From assembly GCA_016840125.1 (NCBI GenBank), contig JAEOSY010000275.1, positions 1 to 39,579 on the forward strand: a stretch of DNA of 39,579 nt, written 5' to 3'. The translations under genes were made by a program, and so were the position numbers. This stretch comes from Candidatus Helarchaeota archaeon. GTDB lineage: Archaea; Asgardarchaeota; Lokiarchaeia; Helarchaeales; HEL-GB-A. This document shows positions 1 through 7,830 of this stretch, piece after piece (the stretch's first letter is position 1; each line of letters starts with the position of its first letter). The notes under the pieces were generated by a model that saw only the letters and a list, made by a program, of their open reading frames with translations, was not told where the DNA came from and searched no databases.

Positions 1-2
1 AG

Positions 3-110
3 GCAATTGGGGATATGGATATGCAGGGTGCGTTGATTAAGAAGGTACTTTTCAGTCCTCGAATTTTAAAGATCGGCGTAAGTATTTTAACGGGGCTTTT
101 TTTTCATTGA
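3..110 (+). CDS. C-terminal end of an unidentified gene (partial)
   Basis: The frame is open from the left edge to a TGA at 108-110 and encodes about 35 residues ending in a hydrophobic stretch (KIGVSILTGLFFH). The other two forward frames close within the first 40 bases. A T-rich run follows the stop. I do not recognise the family, and chance openness over 35 codons in AT-rich DNA cannot be excluded. Confidence 0.3.
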   Translation, partial: AIGDMDMQGALIKKVLFSPRILKIGVSILTGLFFH

Positions 111-213
111 TATCTTTCACTTTTAAACAGAAAATCTTAAAACAAGTCATTGCTTAAGTAAATAAAATCGAATATTGTACAAGAATAATCATTATTTTCA
201 CGAGGTAAAGAAT

Positions 214-390
214 TTGGCGTCCATAGAAACACCGGTTTGCCAATCATGCGGAAGAATTATGATACCTAGAGAATTTGCCGTAAAATTTTCATGTCCGCAA
301 TGTGGAAATGTGACAATTTGGCGTTGTGAACGATGTCGCCAGTTTGCACGGTCCTATACATGCTCAAAATGCGATTTTGAGGGACCATAG
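214..390 (+). CDS. Small archaeal zinc-ribbon RNA-binding protein
   Basis: A protein of about 58 residues with four CxxC pairs (CQSC, CPQC, CERC, CSKC) and the ending GFEGP-like CDFEGP. This is the typical layout of the archaeal double zinc-ribbon protein annotated as an RNA-binding protein involved in translation. The frame is open upstream to 175, but TTG at 214 is preceded by GAGGT at 202-206 and gives the usual family length, so I chose it. EF-1 beta follows after 23 bases, a pairing commonly seen in archaea. The zinc-ribbon role is family knowledge; the exact RNA target is unknown. Confidence 0.8.
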   Translation: MASIETPVCQSCGRIMIPREFAVKFSCPQCGNVTIWRCERCRQFARSYTCSKCDFEGP

Positions 391-413
391 TATAATACTT
401 AGGAGGATAGTCC

Positions 414-680
414 ATGGCAGATGTTGTAGTTCAAATGAAAGTTCTCCCAGAAGGAATCGAGGTCGATTTGAATAAATTACGGGAAGAAATTAAAAAAGTT
501 CTTCCTGAGGGTATGAGAATTTATAAGATATTAGAAGAACCAATAGCGTTTGGTTTGAAATGTCTTAAAGTAACTGTTATAATGCCTGAAGCCGAGGGAG
601 GTACAGATCCAGTAGAGAATGCAATTTCTTCGATTAAAGAAGTTCAGCGTGTTGAGGTAGAGATCGTTTCCCGAATGTAA
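414..680 (+). CDS. ef1b: Translation elongation factor 1 beta (aEF-1B)
   Basis: This 88-residue protein is the archaeal nucleotide-exchange factor for EF-1 alpha, a small alpha/beta protein equal to the C-terminal exchange domain of eukaryotic EF-1 beta. The N-terminal VVVQMKVLPEG strand, the central IAFGLKCLKV segment and the acidic end with the VQRVEVE strand match the family over its full usual length. ATG at 414 has a strong AGGAGG at 401-406. It is probably co-transcribed with the zinc-ribbon gene just upstream. Confidence 0.93.
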   Translation: MADVVVQMKVLPEGIEVDLNKLREEIKKVLPEGMRIYKILEEPIAFGLKCLKVTVIMPEAEGGTDPVENAISSIKEVQRVEVEIVSRM

Positions 681-692
681 TTTCATTATCTT

Positions 693-1955
693 TTATTCTT
701 TCCAGAAAGATTTTATAAATCGTTCCTCTTTTTTTTCAAAATTAAAATATTCACCAATTTTTTGGGATTCTTCAGGATTATACTGGTAAATTATACTTAG
801 ATAGGGAAGATATTCACTGATTGCTTTTGAGATTCCAATCCCCGTTTTAATCCGTATTTTTTCACCAATACGGGCCATGTCACCGCGTCTCAGCTTGCCG
901 ATATTTTGGAAAAAAAAGCGGGGAAATAGGCTAAAATAATTTACGTGATGATATTGTGATTTTGTCCGTGCTAAGGAAACTCCTGCAGATAACTCAAGAG
1001 AAAAATATGGGAAGAGACGCCAAACAGATTTTTCCGCTTTTCGTTGGATGTGCCCCCATACTATGTCAGCTTTGGATAACGCCTGGTAAGCTGCAGCAAT
1101 CTCTTCAGGCTCATGCATATGTTCAGGGATTATTTCGTTAATTCGCTGTAATAGTAATCCAAAATCGCGTGTGCTAATGTTGACTTGCCAGAGAATCCGC
1201 TGAATTGTCTGGACATTTTGTTCTTTGAAAATAACTCGCAATGCTTCAAAAATACTTTTATCCTCATCACGGATTTGATGTAAATTCTCGAGATCGGTTA
1301 TACTGAGTTTTTCTTTTCCAGTTGCTACACTTTGCAGATCATTTATTGCAGCTCTCAAATCGCCACTCGCATTTTCACTTATTTGTAATAAAACCTTATC
1401 ATCATATTCGATATTTTCTGTATCACATATCTTTTTGAGTACCTTTACAGTGGTTGGGTTCTGAATCGCCTTAAACTTGATTTGAATAACATTACGCTTC
1501 AGTGTGCTATATTTTTGGTCAGAAAGATCATTGGCTGTGAGAATAATAGGGTTTTTTGTATGCTTTATAATCTTAATAAGAGCGCCGATACCACCACGAT
1601 CCTGCCGTCCACTAATTCCATCGACTTCATCAACTAAAATTATGCTTCCTTTTTTATTTTTGATGGATTTTTTCATAGCTGCTGTTCCAACAATACGATT
1701 TATTTTCTCTTTGTTTCTAATATCACTCGCATTAATTTCAAATAAGTCGTATTCAAATTTTTTGGCCATGACATATACTGTCGCGGTTTTTCCCGTTCCG
1801 GGAGGTCCTAAAAGAATAATGGCATTGTCCTTTGAAGTTTTTTTAGAAAAATTGGTTAGATATTGTTCGACTTTCTTCACAGCTGATGGGTTTCCAACAA
1901 CATCTTTTATTTTAGTTGGAACGTATTTCTGTGTCCATGTTTGAGCTGTAGGCAT
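693..1955 (-). CDS. rfcL: Replication factor C large subunit
   Basis: This is the clamp-loader large subunit, which with small subunits loads the PCNA sliding clamp at primer ends. The 420-residue protein has a full AAA+ core: YVPTKIKDVVG at the N-terminus, Walker A GPPGTGKTA near residue 50, Walker B LVDEVDG near 108 and the sensor-1 strand ILTANDLS near 140. A helical collar region follows. The C-terminus is short and ends EERFIKSFWKE; a clear PCNA-interacting QxxLxxFF box is not visible. It starts 15 bases after the stop of the RFC small-subunit gene on the same strand, so the two form an operon. Its ATPase motifs are intact, unlike those of its neighbour. Confidence 0.93.
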   Translation of the reverse strand: MPTAQTWTQKYVPTKIKDVVGNPSAVKKVEQYLTNFSKKTSKDNAIILLGPPGTGKTATVYVMAKKFEYDLFEINASDIRNKEKINRIVGTAAMKKSIKNKKGSIILVDEVDGISGRQDRGGIGALIKIIKHTKNPIILTANDLSDQKYSTLKRNVIQIKFKAIQNPTTVKVLKKICDTENIEYDDKVLLQISENASGDLRAAINDLQSVATGKEKLSITDLENLHQIRDEDKSIFEALRVIFKEQNVQTIQRILWQVNISTRDFGLLLQRINEIIPEHMHEPEEIAAAYQALSKADIVWGHIQRKAEKSVWRLFPYFSLELSAGVSLARTKSQYHHVNYFSLFPRFFFQNIGKLRRGDMARIGEKIRIKTGIGISKAISEYLPYLSIIYQYNPEESQKIGEYFNFEKKEERFIKSFWKE

Positions 1956-1970
1956 TCTATCATTTCCAGT

Positions 1971-3044
1971 TTAATTTTGATTTAAAACTCCAAGTTGAGC
2001 AATAAAAGCACTTAGATGGATCTCCTCATTAGCACCTTTTTGAATTCGGACCTCATAATCACCCAATAAATCAAAGATAAGAATTTTTGAGGCTTCTGGA
2101 ATAGGTAACTTTTTTACCACAACGCGGATGAGATCAATTATTTGGCTTCCAACAAGTCCGTATTGAAGAAACAATTCACGCAGTTTTGCTCTGGCAGTTG
2201 AAAATTCCTTATGCACCGCGAGTTCAACCATAACCTTCACTTTAAACTCTAGGATTTGTTTGGCTATCTGATGAACGGAATCCACATTAATTTTCGTTCC
2301 TATATAGACAGAGGCGATAGTCTGGAGTAAATTTATGGTTCGAATCATATTTTTTTGCCCCAAATAGATAATTGAGGAGAGAGCGTCATCATCAATGGAG
2401 ATTTTTTCAGAGTTGGCTATAAATCGAAGGATAGCAGCAATATGTGGTTCCTTAAGAGGTTTGAAATGAAAAATAACGAATCTAGACCGGATAGGATCAA
2501 TAATTCGTGATAGATTTTCACAGATGAGACAGAAACGACATGTTCTTGTGCTTTTTTCAAGCGTTCGACGTAAGGCTTGCTGGATATCCATAGTGAGATT
2601 GTCAGCATCTTTTATTATCAGAGCTCTATAGGGAACTTCGGAAAAGGTGCGCATCATCGGAAAATTACGGAATATACTTTTAAATAAGAAATTCAACCCA
2701 GGTGTTCCTGAACTTTGGCGTTTATATTCCTGTTCAGCAAGTTCATACCATTTGGGCTTAACTCTTATGAAGAAGTCCTTAGAATCATTAGCATTAATTT
2801 CCTCTACATTGTAACTGAAATAATCTTGAAATATATCATGTAATAAACTGATTGCAGTGGAGGTCCTACCGTTAGGCGAGTGATTTAGAAATTACTCTGT
2901 ACCTGGAGGACCAACCAATAATAAATGGGGTAAATTTCGTTTCTGGATAAAACCTTTTAGTTGTGGTAATTTTTCATCCATCCCAATGAGATTTGCTAAT
3001 GTCACTGGGCGATATTTTACTGTCCAAATCTCGCTCTCACTCAA
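1971..3044 (-). CDS. rfcS: Replication factor C small-subunit paralogue, interrupted by a 27-nt intron-like insert
   Basis: From TTG at 3044 (GGTGA Shine-Dalgarno at 3053-3057) one frame encodes an RFC small subunit: WTVKYRPVTLANLIG, then PHLLLVGPPGT. A TAA at 2892-2894 then interrupts it, and the same frame resumes with RTSTAISLLHDIF and continues to the normal end. Removing bases 2872-2898 gives GPPGTGRTST and a protein of 348 residues, near the usual 320-330. Even when joined, the Walker A lysine is arginine. Walker B reads IIKDADNLT instead of the usual LDEAD, and the SRC motif reads SRF with its arginine kept. It therefore looks like a clamp-loader subunit with a weak or dead ATP site, as in some subunits of eukaryotic RFC. 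rfcL follows by 15 bases. If the insert is not spliced, the gene is broken. Family assignment is firm; subunit role is inferred. Confidence 0.85.
2872..2898 (-). other. Candidate pre-mRNA intron with bulge-helix-bulge (BHB) splice motif
   Basis: On the minus strand, exon bases 2912-2905 (GGTCCTCC) pair with 2870-2862 (GG, one bulged T, AGGACC). The next four bases, AGGT at 2904-2901, pair with GCCT at 2877-2874. A 3-nt bulge ACA lies at 2900-2898 and a 3-nt bulge AAC at 2873-2871. The inner helix is GAGT (2897-2894) with ACTC (2881-2878). This is the two-bulge, 4-bp-helix substrate of archaeal tRNA splicing endonuclease. Cutting after the second base of each bulge removes 27 nt, including the in-frame TAA, and joins GGTAC to CGGTAGG, restoring GPPGTGRT. 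Confidence 0.75.
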
Positions 3045-3260
3045 CAATATTTTCACCACACCATGCAATAATTTTTATTAAGGAAATGAAATAAAAACAA
3101 GAACAATAACATTCCCATGTGTTTTAATCTTTCAAACACGTAGGATATTATAAAATTACTTATCAATCTGAAATGGACTCAATTAATCTAATAAACCGAA
3201 TTTCTAAAGGTATTTTAGCAATCCATGAATAGTAATTCAAATTAGGAGGCATCCGCCAAA

Positions 3261-4268
3261 ATGAGTGAAGCTAGAAAAAACAGATTTGAAATTATATCAG
3301 CTTGGTTAGGTTTCTTAGGTTCCATATTTACAATTTTTGTTAGTTTAGTAATGTTGATATCGAATATTTCCATTCTCACTAGTTTTCCCGGAACTAATCT
3401 AGAATATGAAACCTATTTTCTTTCTTTTGGTGGACAAGAGGGGTTTAACATAACGAGTGTTTTATTAGATTTTATGCCAATACTTTATGTGGCTACTTTA
3501 GTTGTTGGAATAGCAGGACTCCTTTTTTCGTTGTTTAGGACAAATATGGGTATTCGCCTTTCCGGGATTATTCTGTTTCTGACCTCGGGAATATGTATAC
3601 TTTGTTTTATATCAATAAATGGGGTTTTAGCGTATGAAGAAGCACAAATAGCGAGTTTCATTGCGGCTAATGGAACAGCACAAGATCTTGCAGTGTATGG
3701 GATCACGGTACCTTATGGCCTCCTATTACCAAGCTTTGGATGGGTTATTCCCTGGAATATGGGATCTTTCCTTATGATGGCAGCGGCACCAATGAACGAG
3801 GCAAAATTCCGGACGCGTCGTATGAAAACCCTTGCGCGGGCAGATACTGCAGAGCGAGCGGGAAGACCTCGTGAAGCGATCCGATTGTATTTTCAGGCAG
3901 GTGACATCTCTATGAAACTTCGAGAAGAGGACAAAGCTTCCGAATACTATGCGAAGTCTCGTGAAATTCGCGAAGTAGCAATACAGGCGGTCTTAGAGGC
4001 AGAAGAGAAACGTAAACGTGAGGAGCTAGCAGCTCGCAGATCAAAGCTGGAAGAGCAGAGGCGAGAGATCCTGATGCGCGCAGATAGAGCTGAGGAGAAG
4101 GATGATTGGGCACGTGCAGCAGTGATTTACAAGGAAGCTGCATCGCTATCAGTTGATCTGGGAGAGAAAAAGTTAGCGGCCCAATTTACCGCAAAAGCAA
4201 AGGAATTACAAAAGAGAGCAAAGAAGGCACGAAAAGAAAGGAAGGAGCCACCACCTCCACCAGAGTAA
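3261..4268 (+). CDS. Membrane protein with four N-terminal helices and a TPR-like coiled-coil tail
   Basis: The family is not recognised. About the first 175 residues contain four hydrophobic segments (roughly 10-33, 70-93, 97-122 and 150-172). The remaining 160 residues are charged and helical, with two TPR-like units (ARADTAERAGRPREAIRLY and MRADRAEEKDDWARAAVIY) separated by an E/K/R-rich coiled coil, and end in a proline run. Such a layout suggests a membrane anchor presenting a cytoplasmic helical-repeat tail for protein binding; this is inference. ATG at 3261 has AGGAGG at 3244-3249. Codon use becomes more GC-rich in the tail half than in the membrane half. Confidence 0.75.
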   Translation: MSEARKNRFEIISAWLGFLGSIFTIFVSLVMLISNISILTSFPGTNLEYETYFLSFGGQEGFNITSVLLDFMPILYVATLVVGIAGLLFSLFRTNMGIRLSGIILFLTSGICILCFISINGVLAYEEAQIASFIAANGTAQDLAVYGITVPYGLLLPSFGWVIPWNMGSFLMMAAAPMNEAKFRTRRMKTLARADTAERAGRPREAIRLYFQAGDISMKLREEDKASEYYAKSREIREVAIQAVLEAEEKRKREELAARRSKLEEQRREILMRADRAEEKDDWARAAVIYKEAASLSVDLGEKKLAAQFTAKAKELQKRAKKARKERKEPPPPPE

Positions 4269-4270
4269 AC

Positions 4271-4293
4271 TTTTTTAGCCTATCTCTTTTTTT
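4271..4293 (+). terminator. Poly-T transcription terminator
   Basis: Two T-runs (six and seven Ts) lie just after the stop of the membrane protein gene and before the convergent truD stop. Archaeal RNA polymerase terminates at such U-tracts without needing a hairpin. Confidence 0.45.
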
Positions 4294-4324
4294 AAATTAG
4301 AAAATAATTCGTGCTCTATTTTTC

Positions 4325-5662
4325 TTAATAACTTAAAGGAGAAGTTTTCATAAACTCTCGAAGAAGAACAGTCGCATAGCAGCCCTTAATCAATGAAAAA
4401 TTAACTCTAACAATGGTATCAATAGGTAAGTCTTCAACATTTACTGAAAAATTGAAAGGGCGAAAGAAAACTGGACGAAAGGTGGTTTTTAGATGGAGTT
4501 TTTCATTTGAAGATGATTTAAAGAGAGATAAATTTATGTTGTTTTCAGTAAAGATTTGAGATATTTCTGCCGCGAGTGGATGATGTGAGTATTTGAAATC
4601 ATAACCAATCAGGGGAGCCATAACGATAGCTTTTTTCTTGGCTATGGCATTATTTAACGATTTGATAGTTCGCGAATTGACTTCATACAAGGCATGAGTA
4701 GGCAAGGAATATTGATCTAGAATCGCAACATACTCCCCCTCTAGTGCTTGATTCAGAGGAATTTCAAGGCTCAGGCGGTAATTTAATAATTTATTAAAGA
4801 TGAATGATTGTAAAGCGTGAATAAATAGGAGGAGGTAGCGGTGAGGAAATACTTTTTTAAAGATTTTTTTGAAATTTGGATTCTGCTCCGTTAGCTGCTG
4901 AATAATTCGATTCTCATAAAAACATGATTTAGGGAATTCAGATTTAATACGCGGCCAAGATTCTTGAATATTTCTTCGAATATTTTGAATCTTTTTATCC
5001 TCCTGGGGAAATAGCGCTGTTAAATAGATTTTTAAGGCAGATTCGTAATCATCAACAAGCAGCGCTCGACCGAGCTTATGGGAAATTGGGCGAAGGGCGC
5101 CAAATCGTTGAGGTCCATAATAATTTGGTACAAAAGTGGATACAATCTTTGTAATTTGGTCTATTTTTGTGGCAATTTCATTGTAAGAGCCCTCACAATT
5201 ACGGATCGTGATTTGAAAATGATTTCCATTGAGAAATCCTAACTTAATTACCTTTCCGGGACGAATACGATTTAGATAAATATTTGGTCGTTCTATTTTT
5301 AGTAATTGAGGTAACTTTACTCCTGAAATGGAGATTAATTGGCTTGTTAATGCGCGTTTGTCCTTCAATCCAGCAAACCCAATATTTCTATAAGGTGTTC
5401 TGAGTTGAGTTGCGATTTGATGGATTGCATAGAATGTTTCAAGATTGTATTTTTCAAGTACTAAATTATATGTGGATAGATTTTGGGGTACATCTTTGAT
5501 ATTTCGGGCACTCATTTGTTGAAGTTTTAGAATTTCTCCGTTTATTCCTATTTCTTCAACAATAAAATCTTCTATTTTAGTACGAAGTTTCCCTCCAATT
5601 CCAGGTATCTGAGTACAATAGTAATCGATCCCTATTACTTTTTCAATAGGGTGTGGATCCAT
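4325..5662 (-). CDS. truD: tRNA pseudouridine synthase TruD/Pus7 family
   Basis: It converts uridine to pseudouridine in tRNA. The signature GLKDKRALTSQ with the catalytic aspartate at residue 101 is present, preceded by the typical N-terminal KTKIEDFIVEEI-like strand. NHFQITIRN and YYGPQRFG, also conserved in the family, follow. The 445-residue length suits an archaeal TruD with its inserted second domain. ATG at 5662 lies 10 bases after the CBS gene stop, so both are probably one transcript. Pth2 lies divergently next door; truD and pth2 are often neighbours in archaea. Confidence 0.92.
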   Translation of the reverse strand: MDPHPIEKVIGIDYYCTQIPGIGGKLRTKIEDFIVEEIGINGEILKLQQMSARNIKDVPQNLSTYNLVLEKYNLETFYAIHQIATQLRTPYRNIGFAGLKDKRALTSQLISISGVKLPQLLKIERPNIYLNRIRPGKVIKLGFLNGNHFQITIRNCEGSYNEIATKIDQITKIVSTFVPNYYGPQRFGALRPISHKLGRALLVDDYESALKIYLTALFPQEDKKIQNIRRNIQESWPRIKSEFPKSCFYENRIIQQLTEQNPNFKKIFKKVFPHRYLLLFIHALQSFIFNKLLNYRLSLEIPLNQALEGEYVAILDQYSLPTHALYEVNSRTIKSLNNAIAKKKAIVMAPLIGYDFKYSHHPLAAEISQIFTENNINLSLFKSSSNEKLHLKTTFRPVFFRPFNFSVNVEDLPIDTIVRVNFSLIKGCYATVLLREFMKTSPLSY

Positions 5663-5672
5663 GATAATTAAA

Positions 5673-6074
5673 TCACGTAGAAGTAATTTTCTTATAGATT
5701 GCGCTTAAAATAGATTCAGGTTCGATCATTCCAACCAATTTACCTTTATCGACAACTGGTAACCGTTCAATTCGATGGCTCAGCATTAATCCTAATAACT
5801 CTTTAATTGAAGCTTCCGATGATACAGTAATTGGATTTCTAGTCATTAAATTTTCGACCGTCATTCCTGCGATACTTGTTCGAAATCTTGAGAGCATGAT
5901 ATCTCGCTGGGTTACGATTCCTACTAATTTATCAGTTCCCAGCTCTAATATTGGGACACCTCCGAGGGATTTCCGAACCATTAGGAGGTCGATAGCTGCT
6001 ACTTTTTCATCGGGATGGACAGATACGACATTGGTTTTCATGAGGTCATGTGCTTTTAACTCAGATATTACCAA
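5673..6074 (-). CDS. Two-CBS-domain protein
   Basis: A stand-alone protein of about 133 residues with two CBS motifs: DLMKTNVVSVHPDEKV...GGVPIL...LVGIVTQRDI, then NLMTRNPITVSS...RLPVVDKGKLVGMI. CBS pairs usually bind adenine nucleotides and act as energy or nucleotide sensors; the partner here is unknown. The frame is open to 6095, but TTG at 6074 has GGAGG 7 bases upstream and gives the normal start VISELKAHDLM, so I prefer it. It is located directly upstream of truD on the same strand. Confidence 0.85.
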   Translation of the reverse strand: MVISELKAHDLMKTNVVSVHPDEKVAAIDLLMVRKSLGGVPILELGTDKLVGIVTQRDIMLSRFRTSIAGMTVENLMTRNPITVSSEASIKELLGLMLSHRIERLPVVDKGKLVGMIEPESILSAIYKKITST

Positions 6075-6141
6075 GGGATTTCCTCCTGAATTCAATTATT
6101 TATATATGATTCATACTTTTTAAGTATAAGAGGTTCAAAAG

Positions 6142-6504
6142 ATGTTCAAATATAAACAAGTTATGATCATCCGTAAGGATTTGGGGATGTCTTGCGGGAA
6201 GATTTCAGCTCAAGTGGCTCACGCAGCAGTAACACTCTATGATAGAGCTAATAATAAGCGAAAATACAAAAAATGGTTAAAAAAGTGGCTGAACGAGGGA
6301 CAGAAAAAAGTAGTAGTAAAAGTTAGTAGTGAAAATGAACTTCGAAATCTCTATGAGAAAGCTTTAAAGTTTGATTTACCTGCGACCTTAATTCAAGATA
6401 GAGGTTTGACTGAAATTCCACCCGGTACCATTACCGCACTGGGGATAGGCCCCGCTCCTGAAGCAGAAATAGATAAAGTTACAAAACATCTGCCCTTATT
6501 GTAA
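6142..6504 (+). CDS. pth2: Peptidyl-tRNA hydrolase, archaeal/eukaryotic type
   Basis: Pth2 releases peptides from peptidyl-tRNA that dropped off the ribosome. The 120-residue protein has the family pattern throughout: VMIIRKDLGMSCGKISAQVAHAA at the N-terminus (one-based 7-29), VVVKV, DLPATLIQDRGLTEIPPGT and the ending ALGIGPAPE. ATG at 6142 has GAGGT at 6129-6133. It is transcribed divergently from the CBS/truD pair. Confidence 0.95.
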   Translation: MFKYKQVMIIRKDLGMSCGKISAQVAHAAVTLYDRANNKRKYKKWLKKWLNEGQKKVVVKVSSENELRNLYEKALKFDLPATLIQDRGLTEIPPGTITALGIGPAPEAEIDKVTKHLPLL

Positions 6505-6534
6505 AAGTTGAAAAGATTGTATAAGAGAAAAAAA

Positions 6535-7044
6535 CTATTCAAAAGCAATCCGAATCCGTTCGTTTGTGAGGCGGTAAATAAGTTCCTCTAACACCTCAGG
6601 GTCAGCGGGAAGGCGATTTTCATCACCTAATTTTAAACGAGCTTTGCTTTCAATTTCACCTGTTGGGAGATATATTCTATTCATCCCTAGTAATGCAGCG
6701 GGTACAATGAGATCTTCTATGATTTTTTTCAGATCCGAAACTTTTTCGATAACTCGGATATGTTTTCCAATTTTCTCTTGTAATAATTTGATAAGTTTAC
6801 CACGAGGACCAATAAATGAAGAGATTTCACCCCGTCCAACTAAAACAATTAGAATGGAACCTACTTCGATGGATTTATAGAAATTCGTATTCTTTAAAGC
6901 CGAAAATCGCCCTTCGAGTTCCATTAAATAATTAGCAAGATCAATGTCCAGTTGAGTAATTTCTTCTTCTTCTAATTTTGTCTGGCACGAATTGCATAAG
7001 ACCCCTGTTTTTGCACAGATTTTACAAATTGGCATTGTACGCAT
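6535..7044 (-). CDS. Zinc-finger plus KH-domain RNA-binding protein
   Basis: The N-terminus has two CxxC pairs (CKIC, CNSC) forming a small zinc finger, followed by an acidic helix. A KH-like core follows, with IVLVGRGEISSFIGPRGK (the GxxG loop is GPRG) and IRVIEKVSDLKKIIEDLIVP. The C-terminal third continues with ARLKLGDENRLPADPEVLEELI. I know this layout from conserved archaeal proteins described as NusA/KH-type RNA-binding proteins, but no precise role is established from sequence. The frame extends to 7056. ATG at 7044 has GGTG 9 bases upstream; ATG at 7035 is also possible. Confidence 0.75.
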   Translation of the reverse strand: MRTMPICKICAKTGVLCNSCQTKLEEEEITQLDIDLANYLMELEGRFSALKNTNFYKSIEVGSILIVLVGRGEISSFIGPRGKLIKLLQEKIGKHIRVIEKVSDLKKIIEDLIVPAALLGMNRIYLPTGEIESKARLKLGDENRLPADPEVLEELIYRLTNERIRIAFE

Positions 7045-7307
7045 ACAGTGAAACACCGTTCAACTTAAAACAAACTCATATTAATATAGAAGAAACTATT
7101 CTAAATTTCCTTAATTCATCGAAAATTTGTCTTATTCTCTTAAGAATCTTATAAGTTCCTTTTATTTATTAATAAAAAGCCTTTGATTATAAAATATGAT
7201 TTGGATTCAAAAAGTTTTTCTTTAGTTTGATGTTTTTCTTTTATTGTTTTTAGAATTTTTATATGGATTTTATCTTAGGTGAATATATTTAGGGAGCTTT
7301 GATAGAA

Positions 7308-7820
7308 ATGGACCTTCCAGAAAGAAAAAGCCAGACATTGATAAGAGCAATTATTAAATTTAATAAGAATTTGGACGAACTACAAACAAAACATGAAAAG
7401 GTTTCGGGAAAAATTTTGGATTTATCTCTACAACTGTTAACGGCAAAACAAACTAAAATAGAAACAGCTAAAGAATTAGAGGATCTCAAGTATGAAATGG
7501 ATAATAATATTTTATTGAATCTTGAAATTGCTTTTGAAACAATAGGCGGATTTGAATTGGATATTGTAGATATTGATGAATATCTACCAAATATTAAAGA
7601 TGAACAGGAACTCCTTAAGGATTTAGAGTTATCTGTAAAAAATCTTGTTAAAACAACAACTGTAGCCGATGATGTTCTCAATAAACAAGAGAAGGAGAAT
7701 TTCAATTTTCTTCATAAGTCATACAAGAAATTAATAACAAAAACACAGATAGGTATCAAGGAAATTAAGCAAATATTAACCATACAACTTCAAAAAGTCA
7801 AAAAGATGGAGGGTATTTAA
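7308..7820 (+). CDS. Coiled-coil protein of unknown function
   Basis: A protein of about 170 residues, rich in K, E, L, I and N, with no cysteine and predicted to be almost entirely helical with heptad-like leucines. No catalytic or binding motif is visible and I do not recognise it. AGGGAG at 7291-7296 precedes both ATG at 7308 (chosen) and TTG at 7299, for which the spacing would be too short. It converges on the Rab-like GTPase gene, 10 bases away, and might work with it, but only proximity suggests this. Confidence 0.65.
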   Translation: MDLPERKSQTLIRAIIKFNKNLDELQTKHEKVSGKILDLSLQLLTAKQTKIETAKELEDLKYEMDNNILLNLEIAFETIGGFELDIVDIDEYLPNIKDEQELLKDLELSVKNLVKTTTVADDVLNKQEKENFNFLHKSYKKLITKTQIGIKEIKQILTIQLQKVKKMEGI

Positions 7821-7830
7821 TCAGTTTTAA

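Noticed and set aside
1504..1944. 146-codon plus-strand frame opposite rfcL
   Set aside because: Antisense shadow of the RFC large subunit, which has all its motifs on the other strand.
2872..2898. Intein or IS insertion as the cause of the break in rfcS
   Set aside because: Inteins are common in archaeal RFC genes at Walker A, but this insert is only 27 nt, has a stop codon and lacks intein or transposon ends.
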